From contig MKSF01000006.1 in assembly GCA_001897155.1 (NCBI GenBank), positions 1 to 64,000 of the forward strand: a stretch of DNA of 64,000 nucleotides, given 5' to 3'. Made by a program: the position numbers and the translations under genes. Below the pieces are notes generated by a model that was given only the letters and a program-made list of their open reading frames with translations, ran no database searches and had not been told where the DNA came from. Shown in pieces: positions 26,373-34,708 of the stretch (positions within the stretch are counted from its first letter, which is position 1; every line of letters begins with the position of its first letter). Source of the stretch: Bacteroidetes bacterium 47-18 (GTDB lineage: Bacteria; Bacteroidota; Bacteroidia; Chitinophagales; Chitinophagaceae).

Positions 26373-27524
26373 TTAATAAGCCTGGTAATTCAGCTCTTTT
26401 ATATCAAGATTGCTGGAATTCCGGTAGGTTGATATGACTGCTTCCGGAACTAAAACGGTAACCGCTTTAGTACGCCCGGCAAATATGCTCCCTTTCATAT
26501 CCACCTGCTTTCCGGATAATATCTTTAAGGTCTTCAGTGCATCACATTGCACAAAGGCGGACATCCCGATTTTTGTCACACTTTCAGGCAAAGTAATCTC
26601 TGCCAGCTTTTTGCACCTGAAAAAAGCCCAGGATTCTATTGCCGTAACGCTTTTTGCTATCGTCACTTCCGATCTGGTTTCCGGGCATTTTATCAAAATC
26701 GTCTTATCATAATTGTACAAAATACCGTCAACGGATGAGTACTGCCGGTTACGCTCATCTACGGTAAATGATGTCATCGCATCGCAACCGTTGAATGCGG
26801 ATAGCCCGATAAGCTCAACATTGGCGGGAATATGAAAAACCCTGAGTGATGAACAGTTTAAGAAAGCGTGATGGGGAATGCTTTTAACGGTACCGGGCAG
26901 ATCAATGGCCTTTATGTTTTTATTCCCTTCAAATGCTTCCGTAAGGAATGAGGTAACTGATGAAGGAAATGTATAAGAAGCCCTGGAATCCGGCACCTTG
27001 ATAAGTACCTTCATTTCCTTGTCGTAAAGAATACCATCCGAAGCAGTGAAGTGCTGATTATGCTTATCCACTTCTATGGAAGCTAAGCGCTCACAGCCTG
27101 AAAAAGCATATTGCCCGATGAAAGCAACGCTCCGGGGGAGATATATAGATGTCAGGCTTGTACAATTAGCAAAAACAGCGCCTTCCAGTCGTTCAACCGA
27201 TGAGGGAATATTTATTTCTTTTAATATTTTACAATCGCCGAATGCTCTTTGCCGGATAGTATGTATGGTATTGGGCAGCTTAACGGAAATAAGCCCGGCA
27301 GCTTCATTGAAAGCCGCATAACCTATTTCCTCAACAGTATAAAGCTGATCCTGATATTTTATTTTTTCAGGAATGGTGATATGTCCTTCATATTGACCCT
27401 GTACCACTATTGCTTTGGCACCGGGCATCAGTTGATAGTGGATATGCCCTATTGTAATTGTTTGCCCGAAGGCCGTTACTGACAAGAGAATAAAAAATGT
27501 GAGTATATATAGCTTTGATCTCAT
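26373..27524 (-). CDS. Secreted BspA-like leucine-rich repeat protein (LRR_5)
   Basis: The 383-residue protein has a signal peptide (MRSKLYILTFFILLSVTAFGQ, cleavage near 21) and about nine LRR_5/BspA-type repeats such as IPSSVERLEGAVFANCTSL, LPRSVAFIGQYAFSGCERL and LPESVTKIGMSAFVQCDAL. Two inserts carrying DGILYD/NYDKxxLIKxPxxR interrupt the repeats, as is common in this class. There is no type IX sorting tail or lipobox, so it is probably periplasmic or released. BspA-type repeats usually bind proteins. It lies 15 bases after a lipoprotein gene. Confidence 0.88.
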   Translation of the reverse strand: MRSKLYILTFFILLSVTAFGQTITIGHIHYQLMPGAKAIVVQGQYEGHITIPEKIKYQDQLYTVEEIGYAAFNEAAGLISVKLPNTIHTIRQRAFGDCKILKEINIPSSVERLEGAVFANCTSLTSIYLPRSVAFIGQYAFSGCERLASIEVDKHNQHFTASDGILYDKEMKVLIKVPDSRASYTFPSSVTSFLTEAFEGNKNIKAIDLPGTVKSIPHHAFLNCSSLRVFHIPANVELIGLSAFNGCDAMTSFTVDERNRQYSSVDGILYNYDKTILIKCPETRSEVTIAKSVTAIESWAFFRCKKLAEITLPESVTKIGMSAFVQCDALKTLKILSGKQVDMKGSIFAGRTKAVTVLVPEAVISTYRNSSNLDIKELNYQAY

Positions 27525-27539
27525 TGTATAGTTTGAATG

Positions 27540-28070
27540 TTAATCCCTGTTTTTTAACGCTTTGTTGAATGATTTCTTTCTTTTAACCGTAACATACGAT
27601 ATACATTCATCTGTCCTGATGAGGCTTAAATGCAGCGCTCTCTTTTCTCCCTGCTTAATTTTAAAACTACCTGCCCGGATATCTAATGTTGTATCATCAT
27701 CTCTGATCAGCGTGACATTATAATTTCCTTTTGCTATTGTAATACTAAGGTCTGTAAATCCGTTAAATTCCAGGTTATAGCTTATGGAGTCATTATCCTG
27801 ATTAGCCAGTTGAATTATGCTTCCGGACCAATTTTCGTTTGTGTATTCGTCTGTATATCCAGCGCCGTTAGTTTGAATTGCTAAAAAGATATCAATGCCG
27901 GCCTGCTCTCTGTTATTCAATACTACCAATGTATCTTTATTGATATGTAAAAAATATTTTCTTTCGCATTTCCCATCTTCTTTCCGGGTGTACTTAGGCC
28001 GGACGGTTGCACAACTGTTCAATAATAAAGGAATAATAAGAAAAATTAAAATAGTTAATCTATGTCTCAT
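27540..28070 (-). CDS. Putative lipoprotein, function unknown
   Basis: The 176-residue protein carries a lipoprotein signal (LIIPLLLNSC, lipidated Cys20 expected). The mature part is beta-rich, with ENWSGSIIQLANQDNDS and ITIAKGNYNVTLIRDDDTTLDI, and ends in a basic tail. No named family is recognised. It sits between the LRR gene (15 bases downstream) and a gene with an internal stop (93 bases upstream), all on the minus strand, and should be anchored to a membrane facing the periplasm. Confidence 0.82.
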   Translation of the reverse strand: MRHRLTILIFLIIPLLLNSCATVRPKYTRKEDGKCERKYFLHINKDTLVVLNNREQAGIDIFLAIQTNGAGYTDEYTNENWSGSIIQLANQDNDSISYNLEFNGFTDLSITIAKGNYNVTLIRDDDTTLDIRAGSFKIKQGEKRALHLSLIRTDECISYVTVKRKKSFNKALKNRD

Positions 28071-28163
28071 TGGTTACATTTTTGGTTGTTTTCTCCCTGT
28101 TCCCATTCTGAAAAACAACTTATGTTTTGCTATCCGTTAGCAGGTATATTTCTGATGGTTGGT

Positions 28164-28946
28164 TCAGCGCCTTTTGATTATCGTATCAGGAAGATATATT
28201 TTCGGGAATGAGCCGGGAGCTTTTAGCTGGTCATTGTTTTTAAATCGGAATATTTCATTTATTGCTTTTATTGCAGGCAGCTTTTGTTCCAGGGTCAAAC
28301 CTTTCAGCGTGAAGTAAGTCCATGACCTGGTGCTTACGCTTCCGGGGATTCCAATAATTGAACTGGTTTCTGTATATTCCTGCACTATATCATAAAATCG
28401 TGTACCCAGTTGTTTACAGAAAGCTTCCAATTCATTTTGCTGCTCCTTTGTATAATAGGAAGTGAAATAATAGTACTTTATTTCATTTTCCTGCAGCTCA
28501 TTCTTCCTGTAATTGACAGTGAAGGGCTGAAGCTCCGCTGCCCGGCTAATGCTGTCTGCCGTGTAACCTGATCCATCCCGTTTTATATGGTAAAGCTTGT
28601 TTTGCCGGTAGGGATCTATATGTAAGCCGGGGCTTTTGCGCTGCATTTCATTTATGCCCTCATAATATTGCCAGTCAGGAGTGATCAGTATGATCTCATC
28701 TTGCCCGCTTAAAAATGATCTTCTTTCAAATAATAAATCCAGGGGAATACGCCTGTCATTATTGAAAATGACAACCGGCTCTTTTTATGCCCGGACAGGA
28801 ATGTCTATCAGGAAATCATAGCCGTCTGTGGTCACGTCTTTTTCATTGATAAGTATTACCTGGTCGAATACGGTATCCCGGATGCTTTGTGCCGGCATCT
28901 GCGTTGTGAGCAGCAGGGTGAGGATAAACAAGAAAGCTGTTTTCAT
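28164..28946 (-). pseudogene. Exported protein gene interrupted by an in-frame TAA
   Basis: The frame starts with ATG at 28946 and a good signal peptide (MKTAFLFILTLLLTTQMPAQ), runs 53 codons to VTTDGYDFLIDIPVRA, meets TAA at 28787-28785, and then stays open in the same frame for another 206 codons (KEPVVIFNNDRRIPLDLLFERRSF and onward) to the stop at 28164. Without the TAA it would encode about 260 residues. A downstream ATG at 28646 could restart at MQRKSPGLHIDPYRQ, giving 160 residues without a signal peptide. A nonsense mutation, sequencing error or readthrough are all possible. The family is not recognised. Confidence 0.7.
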
Positions 28947-29102
28947 AATAGGCATTAGACTTCAAAGGTTAACGAAAGTTAAATACAGGACCGGAAAATA
29001 TCTTTTATTTTCACAGGCGTATCATTACAGTCTTTGATCTTTAGTGTATTTTTACTGAGAATTATATTTTTATAAGTTTTATATCCAATCAGCAACGCAT
29101 AT

Positions 29103-29750
29103 ATGTTTGATTTTTTAAGCCAGCTCAGGGACAACAATAACAGGGAATGGTTCCACCGGCACAAGGATGCGTACGAAACAGCCAAAGCAAGGGCGGAACA
29201 GTTGTTCCGGGATGTTTATACCAAAATTGCGGAGCAGGATGATGTGCTCCCGCCTAAGATGTTCCGCATCTACAGGGATGTGCGTTTTTCAAAGAACAAG
29301 GAACCTTACAAGACCTGCCTCAGCGCCGCATTTATGAGGCGGCAGCCCTATAACCGCGGCTCATTTTATATCCATATAGAGCCGGGAGCCAGCTTTATAG
29401 GCGCCGGGTTCTGGGGGCCTGTACCGGCCGATGTGCAGCGTATACGCCAGGCCCTTGTATATGAGGATACCCTGCCCGGCATCCTGGCCCATAAGGATAT
29501 TGTAAAGCATTTCGGAGCGCTTCAGGGTGAGGAGCTTAAAACCGCGCCCAAAGGCTTTGACAAGACGCATCCCCGTATCGGGCTTATCAGGAAAAAGCAA
29601 TTCTACCTGACGCATCCCTATACGGATCAGGAGGTATTATCGGCCGGCTTCAGCAAGGATGTTGCGGGAAAGTATAAAATGCTGCTGCCCTTTTTCCATT
29701 ATATGACCGATGTGCTTATAACTGATGGTAACGGGGAGTATATCGTTTAG
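29103..29750 (+). CDS. DUF2461 family protein
   Basis: The 215-residue soluble protein matches DUF2461: FDFLSQLRDNNNREWFHRHKDAYETAK at the start, FRIYRDVRFSKNKEPYKTCLSAAF in the middle, SFYIHIEPGASFIGAGFWGP, and LKTAPKGFDKTHPRIGLIRKK. Members are about 220 residues and widespread, with no settled biochemical activity. It is convergent with the arginase-family gene, and the two stop codons overlap by a few bases (29747-29750). Confidence 0.9.
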   Translation: MFDFLSQLRDNNNREWFHRHKDAYETAKARAEQLFRDVYTKIAEQDDVLPPKMFRIYRDVRFSKNKEPYKTCLSAAFMRRQPYNRGSFYIHIEPGASFIGAGFWGPVPADVQRIRQALVYEDTLPGILAHKDIVKHFGALQGEELKTAPKGFDKTHPRIGLIRKKQFYLTHPYTDQEVLSAGFSKDVAGKYKMLLPFFHYMTDVLITDGNGEYIV

Positions 29751-30715
29751 GCTGTTTCCTGCTTCCCTTTGATAAAGGAAGTTACCAGGTAGGACAACAG
29801 CTTTCCTGTCGTGGACTGCTTTAAGCCGTCTTCCCGTTCCGCCGCGCCTTCCGGCAGGTGCAGGTAAGCGGCATCCGGGTGCATGCCCAACATAAAGAGC
29901 GCCTGGCAGGCCTGCTGCGCGGTAATGCCCACCGGTGTCATCGCGCTGGACAGGGTATGCTCGATGGCATCCATATCCAGCTCCACCCCGAATGCGGTGC
30001 CCGCTACAAAATATAATCCCTGCTGCACAGCCTGGGTCCAGGTATAGCTTCCCCGCAGGAAGATATCTTCCCACCATACGGCCCTGTAGGTGTCATGATC
30101 CTTCAGTTTGTCCAGTATGAACCGGTTGTTATAGGACTGGTGCAGGCCCACCATAGCATACCTCCCAAGGTATTGCCGCTCAATGGCATAGCTGAAGCCA
30201 TTGCCGCTATGTCGCCCCTCGCAGGCTCTCAGGTCGGCATGCGGGTCTATATTCAGGCAGTGAATGCTTTTACCGGCAGTAAGGCTGAGCGCTTTCAGCA
30301 AAGGATAGGCATTATTGTGCCCTCCGCCTATGACCACGGGTATCCAGCCCCTGGAGAGTATCTCCCCTGTGATCGCGCTTATGCTGTCATCATAGGCCTC
30401 TACCGTATCCAGCCCCTTGACCACGCCCATAACCATAAAGGTAGCACCCTGCAGAAAATCATTGGATTGCAGTCCCAGGAATGTTCTCAGGAAAGGTTCC
30501 CAGGCGAAAGCCTTTGTACCGATGCCTTTATTGGCACGGATGCCCAGGTCTTCCTCTATGCCCAGCAGCGCAAACCGTATGCCTGAACCCGGCGCTTCAG
30601 CAGGCTGTCCCGTCAGCCAGTCGCCGAAAGTATGTATGGTCTCTCCTATTCTGGTCTCGCCGGCACGGGTGGCTGTCAGCGATAATATTTCCTGCCTGGT
30701 ATATGTCTTCAGCAT
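29747..30715 (-). CDS. Arginase-family ureohydrolase (formimidoylglutamase-like)
   Basis: The 322-residue protein has the metal-binding pattern of arginase-family hydrolases: GGGHNNAYPLLKAL (usual form GGDHS, here with Gly for Asp), NIDPHADLRACEGRHSGN (Asp, His, Asp ligands) and VELDMDAIE (two Asp). These supply six potential ligands for two Mn ions. Such enzymes cleave a guanidino or formimino group from arginine, agmatine or formiminoglutamate. The GGGHNN form reminds me of Bacteroidota formimidoylglutamases, but no other histidine-degradation gene is near, so the substrate is open. It converges on the DUF2461 gene. Confidence 0.85.
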   Translation of the reverse strand: MLKTYTRQEILSLTATRAGETRIGETIHTFGDWLTGQPAEAPGSGIRFALLGIEEDLGIRANKGIGTKAFAWEPFLRTFLGLQSNDFLQGATFMVMGVVKGLDTVEAYDDSISAITGEILSRGWIPVVIGGGHNNAYPLLKALSLTAGKSIHCLNIDPHADLRACEGRHSGNGFSYAIERQYLGRYAMVGLHQSYNNRFILDKLKDHDTYRAVWWEDIFLRGSYTWTQAVQQGLYFVAGTAFGVELDMDAIEHTLSSAMTPVGITAQQACQALFMLGMHPDAAYLHLPEGAAEREDGLKQSTTGKLLSYLVTSFIKGKQETA

Positions 30716-30716
30716 A

Positions 30717-30753
30717 AAAAATCCCGGGCGCTATATGTGTGCCCGGGATAAAA
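30717..30753 (-). terminator. Hairpin terminator after the 235-residue barrel gene
   Basis: The stem ATCCCGGGC/GCCCGGGAT (9 bp, perfect) is flanked by A residues on its left, giving a T run on the minus strand. It ends the gene at 30778 just before the arginase-family start. Confidence 0.85.
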
Positions 30754-30777
30754 TTAGTGCATTTCGCAGTAAGCGCG

Positions 30778-31485
30778 CTAATATTTAGGAGTATATTTAA
30801 TATCAAACCCTAAGCTCAGCATGGTCGTGCTGACCTTGTAGTTCGCATAAGGCTTCGTGGTCACACCGCCCAGGGTAGTGGTATAGTTCGTATTCATCAT
30901 ATTGGACGGGTAATACTGCAGCTTCACATAGACGCCGGGATTGAACCTGGCACCTACGAAAACATAAGGCAATACCTGTTGTGTCCTGTTGGAGAACCAT
31001 TCATTGAATTTATAATCCTTGGGATTCCGTTTAGAAAAGCCTTTCTCCCTGTAATTGAACGGGAAGTCCACACCGCCCCCTATGATAAAGAAGGTCCTGT
31101 TGCCTTCCAGGTTGCCTATCTTCAATGCAACAGGTATGCCGAAGGTGTACACCCTTCTTATAATGGTATAAGAAGGATTATCCATCTTTTCAATGAATCC
31201 CAGGTTCCGGGTGTTCAGCCCGGCCATAATGCCCACTTTTGAAGTGAAGTCGTAATTGGCATTCAGCCCTATATGCAGAAATGCCGTAAAACGGGGCGTG
31301 GTCCATTTATTGTCTACCCTGGGAGAGGAAAGCAGGGAGCTGGTCAGCAGGTAGGTATCGAAGTTGGTCGATAAATATACCTTACCTTTTTTCCGGCTTT
31401 CGGCATCCTGGGTGTTGATGGAATTTTGGGCTGTTAACAGTTGTGAGGCCGATACTGCCAGCAATAGGGATAAGATTTTTTTCAT
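30778..31485 (-). CDS. Outer-membrane beta-barrel protein (PorT-like)
   Basis: The 235-residue protein has a signal peptide (MKKILSLLLAVSASQLLTAQ) and alternating strands separated by turns, e.g. HIGLNANYDFTSKVGIMAGLN, RTFFIIGGGVDFPFNYRE and STTMLSLGFDIKYTPKY, ending in an aromatic residue as barrel proteins do. It fits the broad small outer-membrane barrel group (porin family/outer membrane protein beta-barrel) common in Bacteroidota. The function is unknown. It has its own terminator and no partner gene. Confidence 0.85.
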   Translation of the reverse strand: MKKILSLLLAVSASQLLTAQNSINTQDAESRKKGKVYLSTNFDTYLLTSSLLSSPRVDNKWTTPRFTAFLHIGLNANYDFTSKVGIMAGLNTRNLGFIEKMDNPSYTIIRRVYTFGIPVALKIGNLEGNRTFFIIGGGVDFPFNYREKGFSKRNPKDYKFNEWFSNRTQQVLPYVFVGARFNPGVYVKLQYYPSNMMNTNYTTTLGGVTTKPYANYKVSTTMLSLGFDIKYTPKY

Positions 31486-31602
31486 AAGCTATAAAATTAA
31501 GCGTCAGACATTACCGTATTATTAATGAGCTAATTTAATTAAAAAAGACCGTAACCAGCAAAAAAAATTGCCAGCTTATAGTTTTTCCGCGGGCAGCCGT
31601 TA

Positions 31603-32724
31603 TCAGTAATTGATTACCTGCTGTTCCAGCTCCGGCATGGCACGGAATTCGTATTGCTGGTTGCGGAGCTGGGGCTCAAAGCCAGCTTCCCGGATGGCAT
31701 CCTGTATGCCCTGTGCAGTAAACCTGTGCGGTGCCCCGGCAGCGCTCACCACGTTCTCTTCTATCATAATGGAGCCGAAGTCATTGGCGCCCGCATGCAG
31801 GCACATCTGGGCCACATCCTTCCCTACCGTCAGCCAGCTGGCCTGTATGTTCCTGACATTGGGCAGCATAATACGGCTCATGGCTATCATACGGATATAT
31901 TCTTCCGCGGTCGTATCATTTTTAGCTCTCCTGATCCTTCTCAGCAGGGTATCTACATCCTGGAAGGTCCATGGTATAAAGGCAATAAAGCCTTTTGCAT
32001 CCGCCGGCTTCTTCGCCTGTACTTCCCTGAGCTTCACCAGGTGTTCAAAGCGTTCCAGCAGCGTTTCCACGTGACCGAACATCATGGTAGCCGAGGTGGT
32101 CAGGCCTATTTTATGCGCTTCGTGCATAATATCCAGCCATTCCTGCGCGCCGCATTTGCCTTTGGAGATCAGCCTGCGCACCCTGTCGTCCAGTATCTCT
32201 GCGCCCGGACCAGGCATACTGTCCATGCCTGCTTCCTTTAAGGCCAGGAGTGCCTCCCTGTAGGATACCCCGCTTACTTTGCAGATATGCGCCACCTCCG
32301 GCGGTCCCAGGGCATGGAGCTTCAGATCTGGGTACAGCTCTTTAAGCTGGCGGAAGAGATCCACATAGTAGGATAAGCCAAGCTCGGGATGATGCCCGCC
32401 CTGCAGGAGCAGCTGCTCTCCCCCGTAGCGGAAGGTTTCTTCTATCTTCGTCTTATAGGTCTCTATATCAGTGGTGTATTGTTCAGCATGACCGGGAATT
32501 CTGTAAAAATTACAGAATTTACAGTTGGCGGTACATACGTTCGTGGTGTTCATATTCCTGTCTATGATCCACGTCACTTTATTATGAGGTACTTGAATTT
32601 TTCTTAACTCGTTGGCAATGAACGCTAATTCCGCCAGCGGAGCATGCTCAAACAGCCGGAGGCCTTCTTCTGCGGTCAGGAACTCGAAATTCAGCGCTTT
32701 TTTATAGAGGTCAGCAATATTCAT
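31603..32724 (-). CDS. mqnC: Cyclic dehypoxanthinyl futalosine synthase (radical SAM)
   Basis: MqnC forms the spiro ring of cyclic dehypoxanthine futalosine in the futalosine route to menaquinone. The 373-residue protein has the radical SAM motif TNVCTANCKFCNFYR (Cys64, Cys68, Cys71), GEQLLLQGGHHPELGL, and a C-terminal part with ASWLTVGKDVAQMCLHAGANDFG, typical of the MqnC/MqnE group. I use the ATG at 32724 (MNIADLYKKALNF); the frame also opens at a TTG at 32754. Other mqn genes are not in the window. The call of MqnC over MqnE is from overall similarity. Confidence 0.9.
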   Translation of the reverse strand: MNIADLYKKALNFEFLTAEEGLRLFEHAPLAELAFIANELRKIQVPHNKVTWIIDRNMNTTNVCTANCKFCNFYRIPGHAEQYTTDIETYKTKIEETFRYGGEQLLLQGGHHPELGLSYYVDLFRQLKELYPDLKLHALGPPEVAHICKVSGVSYREALLALKEAGMDSMPGPGAEILDDRVRRLISKGKCGAQEWLDIMHEAHKIGLTTSATMMFGHVETLLERFEHLVKLREVQAKKPADAKGFIAFIPWTFQDVDTLLRRIRRAKNDTTAEEYIRMIAMSRIMLPNVRNIQASWLTVGKDVAQMCLHAGANDFGSIMIEENVVSAAGAPHRFTAQGIQDAIREAGFEPQLRNQQYEFRAMPELEQQVINY

Positions 32725-32813
32725 AAAGCCTTGTTGGATGTTTTTATACCGCAAATTTAAGCTTTATTCGACTAAATCATTGCAATATACCGCACTATAT
32801 GAAGGAGATAACA

Positions 32814-32847
32814 AAAAAGGATGTTCATTAATATGAACATCCTTTTT
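32814..32847. terminator. Bidirectional 15-bp hairpin terminator
   Basis: AAAAAGGATGTTCAT pairs perfectly with ATGAACATCCTTTTT across a 4-base loop. It lies 23 bases past the end of the barrel gene at 32871 and blocks readthrough into mqnC. Confidence 0.92.
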
Positions 32848-32870
32848 ATAAGGGAAATTATTGTAATCAA

Positions 32871-33566
32871 TTAGAATACAAAACCGATTCTTACACCTGT
32901 AACGATAGAAGGACCGAAATTGAATTCAGAACCTGCAGAAGGAGCTGTAGTAGCAGTACCGTTTACTTCTGTGTAAGCTTCACCAGCCCAGGTTTTCATC
33001 AGGCCCAGACCTACTTCACCACCCAGGTAAACTCTTGGAGCGATGTAGTAATCAGCGCCAACCACGCCACGGAGACCTAAAGAGTAATCAGACTGTGTAG
33101 ATAATGCTGCATAATTAGCCTGGTACACACCGCCGTTGTCCGCTTCAGATTTGGTACGGGTATTGGCGATACCGAACAGTATGTCACCACCTACATAAGG
33201 AGACAGGCGTGCAGTTCCTTTGAAGTGTTTTTCCACACCCAGGTTCACCATGAAGCCGGTGTTGGTTGTAGAAGTGAATCCGCTTGCATTACCCGGACCG
33301 TATACATTGTCCTTAGCGTTTTCAACAGACAGGTTCAGACCCAGACGTAATGCGAAGTTGTTTTTCAGAAAATAACGACCACGTAGCATGCCTGCATTGT
33401 TGTTCAGAGTGAAATCACTGTTCAGGATTCCGCCTACTAAACCTGCTTCAGCAGTAACATCACCTTTTTTAGGTTTGAAAAATTTGAAGTCTTCGTGTTG
33501 AGGACTATGAGCAGATGCTGCGAATGTTCCTGCAGCCAAGCTTAGCAATAAAAATGCTTTTTTCAT
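32871..33566 (-). CDS. Outer-membrane beta-barrel protein (OmpA/OmpW-like size)
   Basis: The 231-residue protein has a signal peptide (MKKAFLLLSLAAGTFAASAH) and amphipathic strands such as NFALRLGLNLSVENAK, TTNTGFMVNLGVEKHF, LSPYVGGDILFGIA, RVYLGGEVGLGLMKTW and SIVTGVRIGFVF, ending with Phe. It is a single 8- to 10-strand barrel without an OmpA peptidoglycan domain. Codon use is restricted to frequent codons, and it has an exact promoter element and a strong terminator, so it is likely abundant. The function is unknown. Confidence 0.87.
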   Translation of the reverse strand: MKKAFLLLSLAAGTFAASAHSPQHEDFKFFKPKKGDVTAEAGLVGGILNSDFTLNNNAGMLRGRYFLKNNFALRLGLNLSVENAKDNVYGPGNASGFTSTTNTGFMVNLGVEKHFKGTARLSPYVGGDILFGIANTRTKSEADNGGVYQANYAALSTQSDYSLGLRGVVGADYYIAPRVYLGGEVGLGLMKTWAGEAYTEVNGTATTAPSAGSEFNFGPSIVTGVRIGFVF

Positions 33567-33671
33567 GTCGTTTGTTTTAAATTTCTTTGTGAATAATTAA
33601 TTTGTCAATATTGATATAAATCGTATTTATAATTGACACTAATTCATATCAAAGGGCCATTAAAATATGGG

Positions 33672-33679
33672 CAAAGATA
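33672..33679 (-). promoter_or_regulatory. -7 promoter element for the barrel gene
   Basis: TATCTTTG on the minus strand matches TAnnTTTG, about 105 bases before the ATG, giving a long A/T-rich leader. The 271-base gap 33567-33837 holds no gene. Confidence 0.45.
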
Positions 33680-33837
33680 ATATACTGTTTTGTTTTTTAA
33701 TAATTTTATTTAACATTTTTTGATATTTTTTAAGAAACTTATCCACATCTTAATAAAAAAAGATATAGATAACTGACTATCAGTATTTTATTAAAGTAAA
33801 ATATGATTTTCACGACGGCAAAATCCAGTGCTGTACC

Positions 33838-34707
33838 TTACTGTATCTGCGATAAATCCCACCAGTATCGTGATTGTTCCTGGTCCCGCAGTACCCCCAG
33901 GCCATGCTTATACATATTGCTCAGCTCCTTCATAGCCGGCACATACCTGTAGTGTGCGGCGATCCTGCACCATTGAAACGCGATATTGATATTCTTGACC
34001 ACCCCGTAGCCATGAAAATATAAATAACCGATGTGATAGGCCGCATCGTAGCTGCCCGCCAGGAAGGCCGCCTGGTAGTAATTCATAGCAGCGACATAGT
34101 CCCTGGGATTGCCCGTATAGCCTGTTTCCGCTATCTGGCCCAGCATCAGCAAAGCGCTGCCGTTATTCGTTTTAGCCGCTTTTTCCGCGTGCAGCTTTGC
34201 AACGCCCAGGTCATTTTTAAGGAAGGACTTTAAAGCATCCCGGTACAGGGCGTCATTGCTCCACCGGAGCTTCAGCACGGCGAAGTTGATCTTTTCATCT
34301 ATCTGTATGACCTCCCTGTAATGCTCGTCATAGAGATTCCTTTCTTTAGGAGGCTGCCCGTTAGCCTCTTTGATCAGCTTGCCTATATGCTCGCTCAGCT
34401 CTATGAACAGCGGGTCGCTTATATTATTATAGCGAAGGTTCTTATCTATGATCAGCACTTTCCAGTACCCCAGGCTGGTATGCCAGGGCTCCTGTGCCGC
34501 ATAGGCGTTGATGTATTGCAGGGCGGCCCTGAACTGCCCGTCCTCATAGGCCTCCACGGCCATTTTAAAATAATCGTCCTCTTCCAGGGTAACAGACCCG
34601 GAACTGCTATAGGTAGTGTCCGTTTCCACCTGTGCGGCCGCGCGTCCGGCCGGCAGCAGGAAAAGGATAAGCACACCCGTAAACAGCCTGTATAACAATG
34701 CTTTCAT
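33838..34707 (-). CDS. Exported Sel1-like repeat protein
   Basis: The 289-residue protein has a signal peptide (LYRLFTGVLILFLLPAGRAAA) and, in its second half, Sel1/TPR-like repeats: ALLMLGQIAETGYTGNPRDY, GSYDAAYHIGYLYFHGYGVVKN and YVPAMKELSNMYKHGLGVLRD. Such repeats are protein-binding scaffolds. It follows the gene at 34709 by one base and both lie downstream of the giant subtilase, so all three are probably one operon. It may work in the periplasm on the same process as the protease. Confidence 0.88.
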   Translation of the reverse strand: MKALLYRLFTGVLILFLLPAGRAAAQVETDTTYSSSGSVTLEEDDYFKMAVEAYEDGQFRAALQYINAYAAQEPWHTSLGYWKVLIIDKNLRYNNISDPLFIELSEHIGKLIKEANGQPPKERNLYDEHYREVIQIDEKINFAVLKLRWSNDALYRDALKSFLKNDLGVAKLHAEKAAKTNNGSALLMLGQIAETGYTGNPRDYVAAMNYYQAAFLAGSYDAAYHIGYLYFHGYGVVKNINIAFQWCRIAAHYRYVPAMKELSNMYKHGLGVLRDQEQSRYWWDLSQIQ

Positions 34708-34708
34708 C

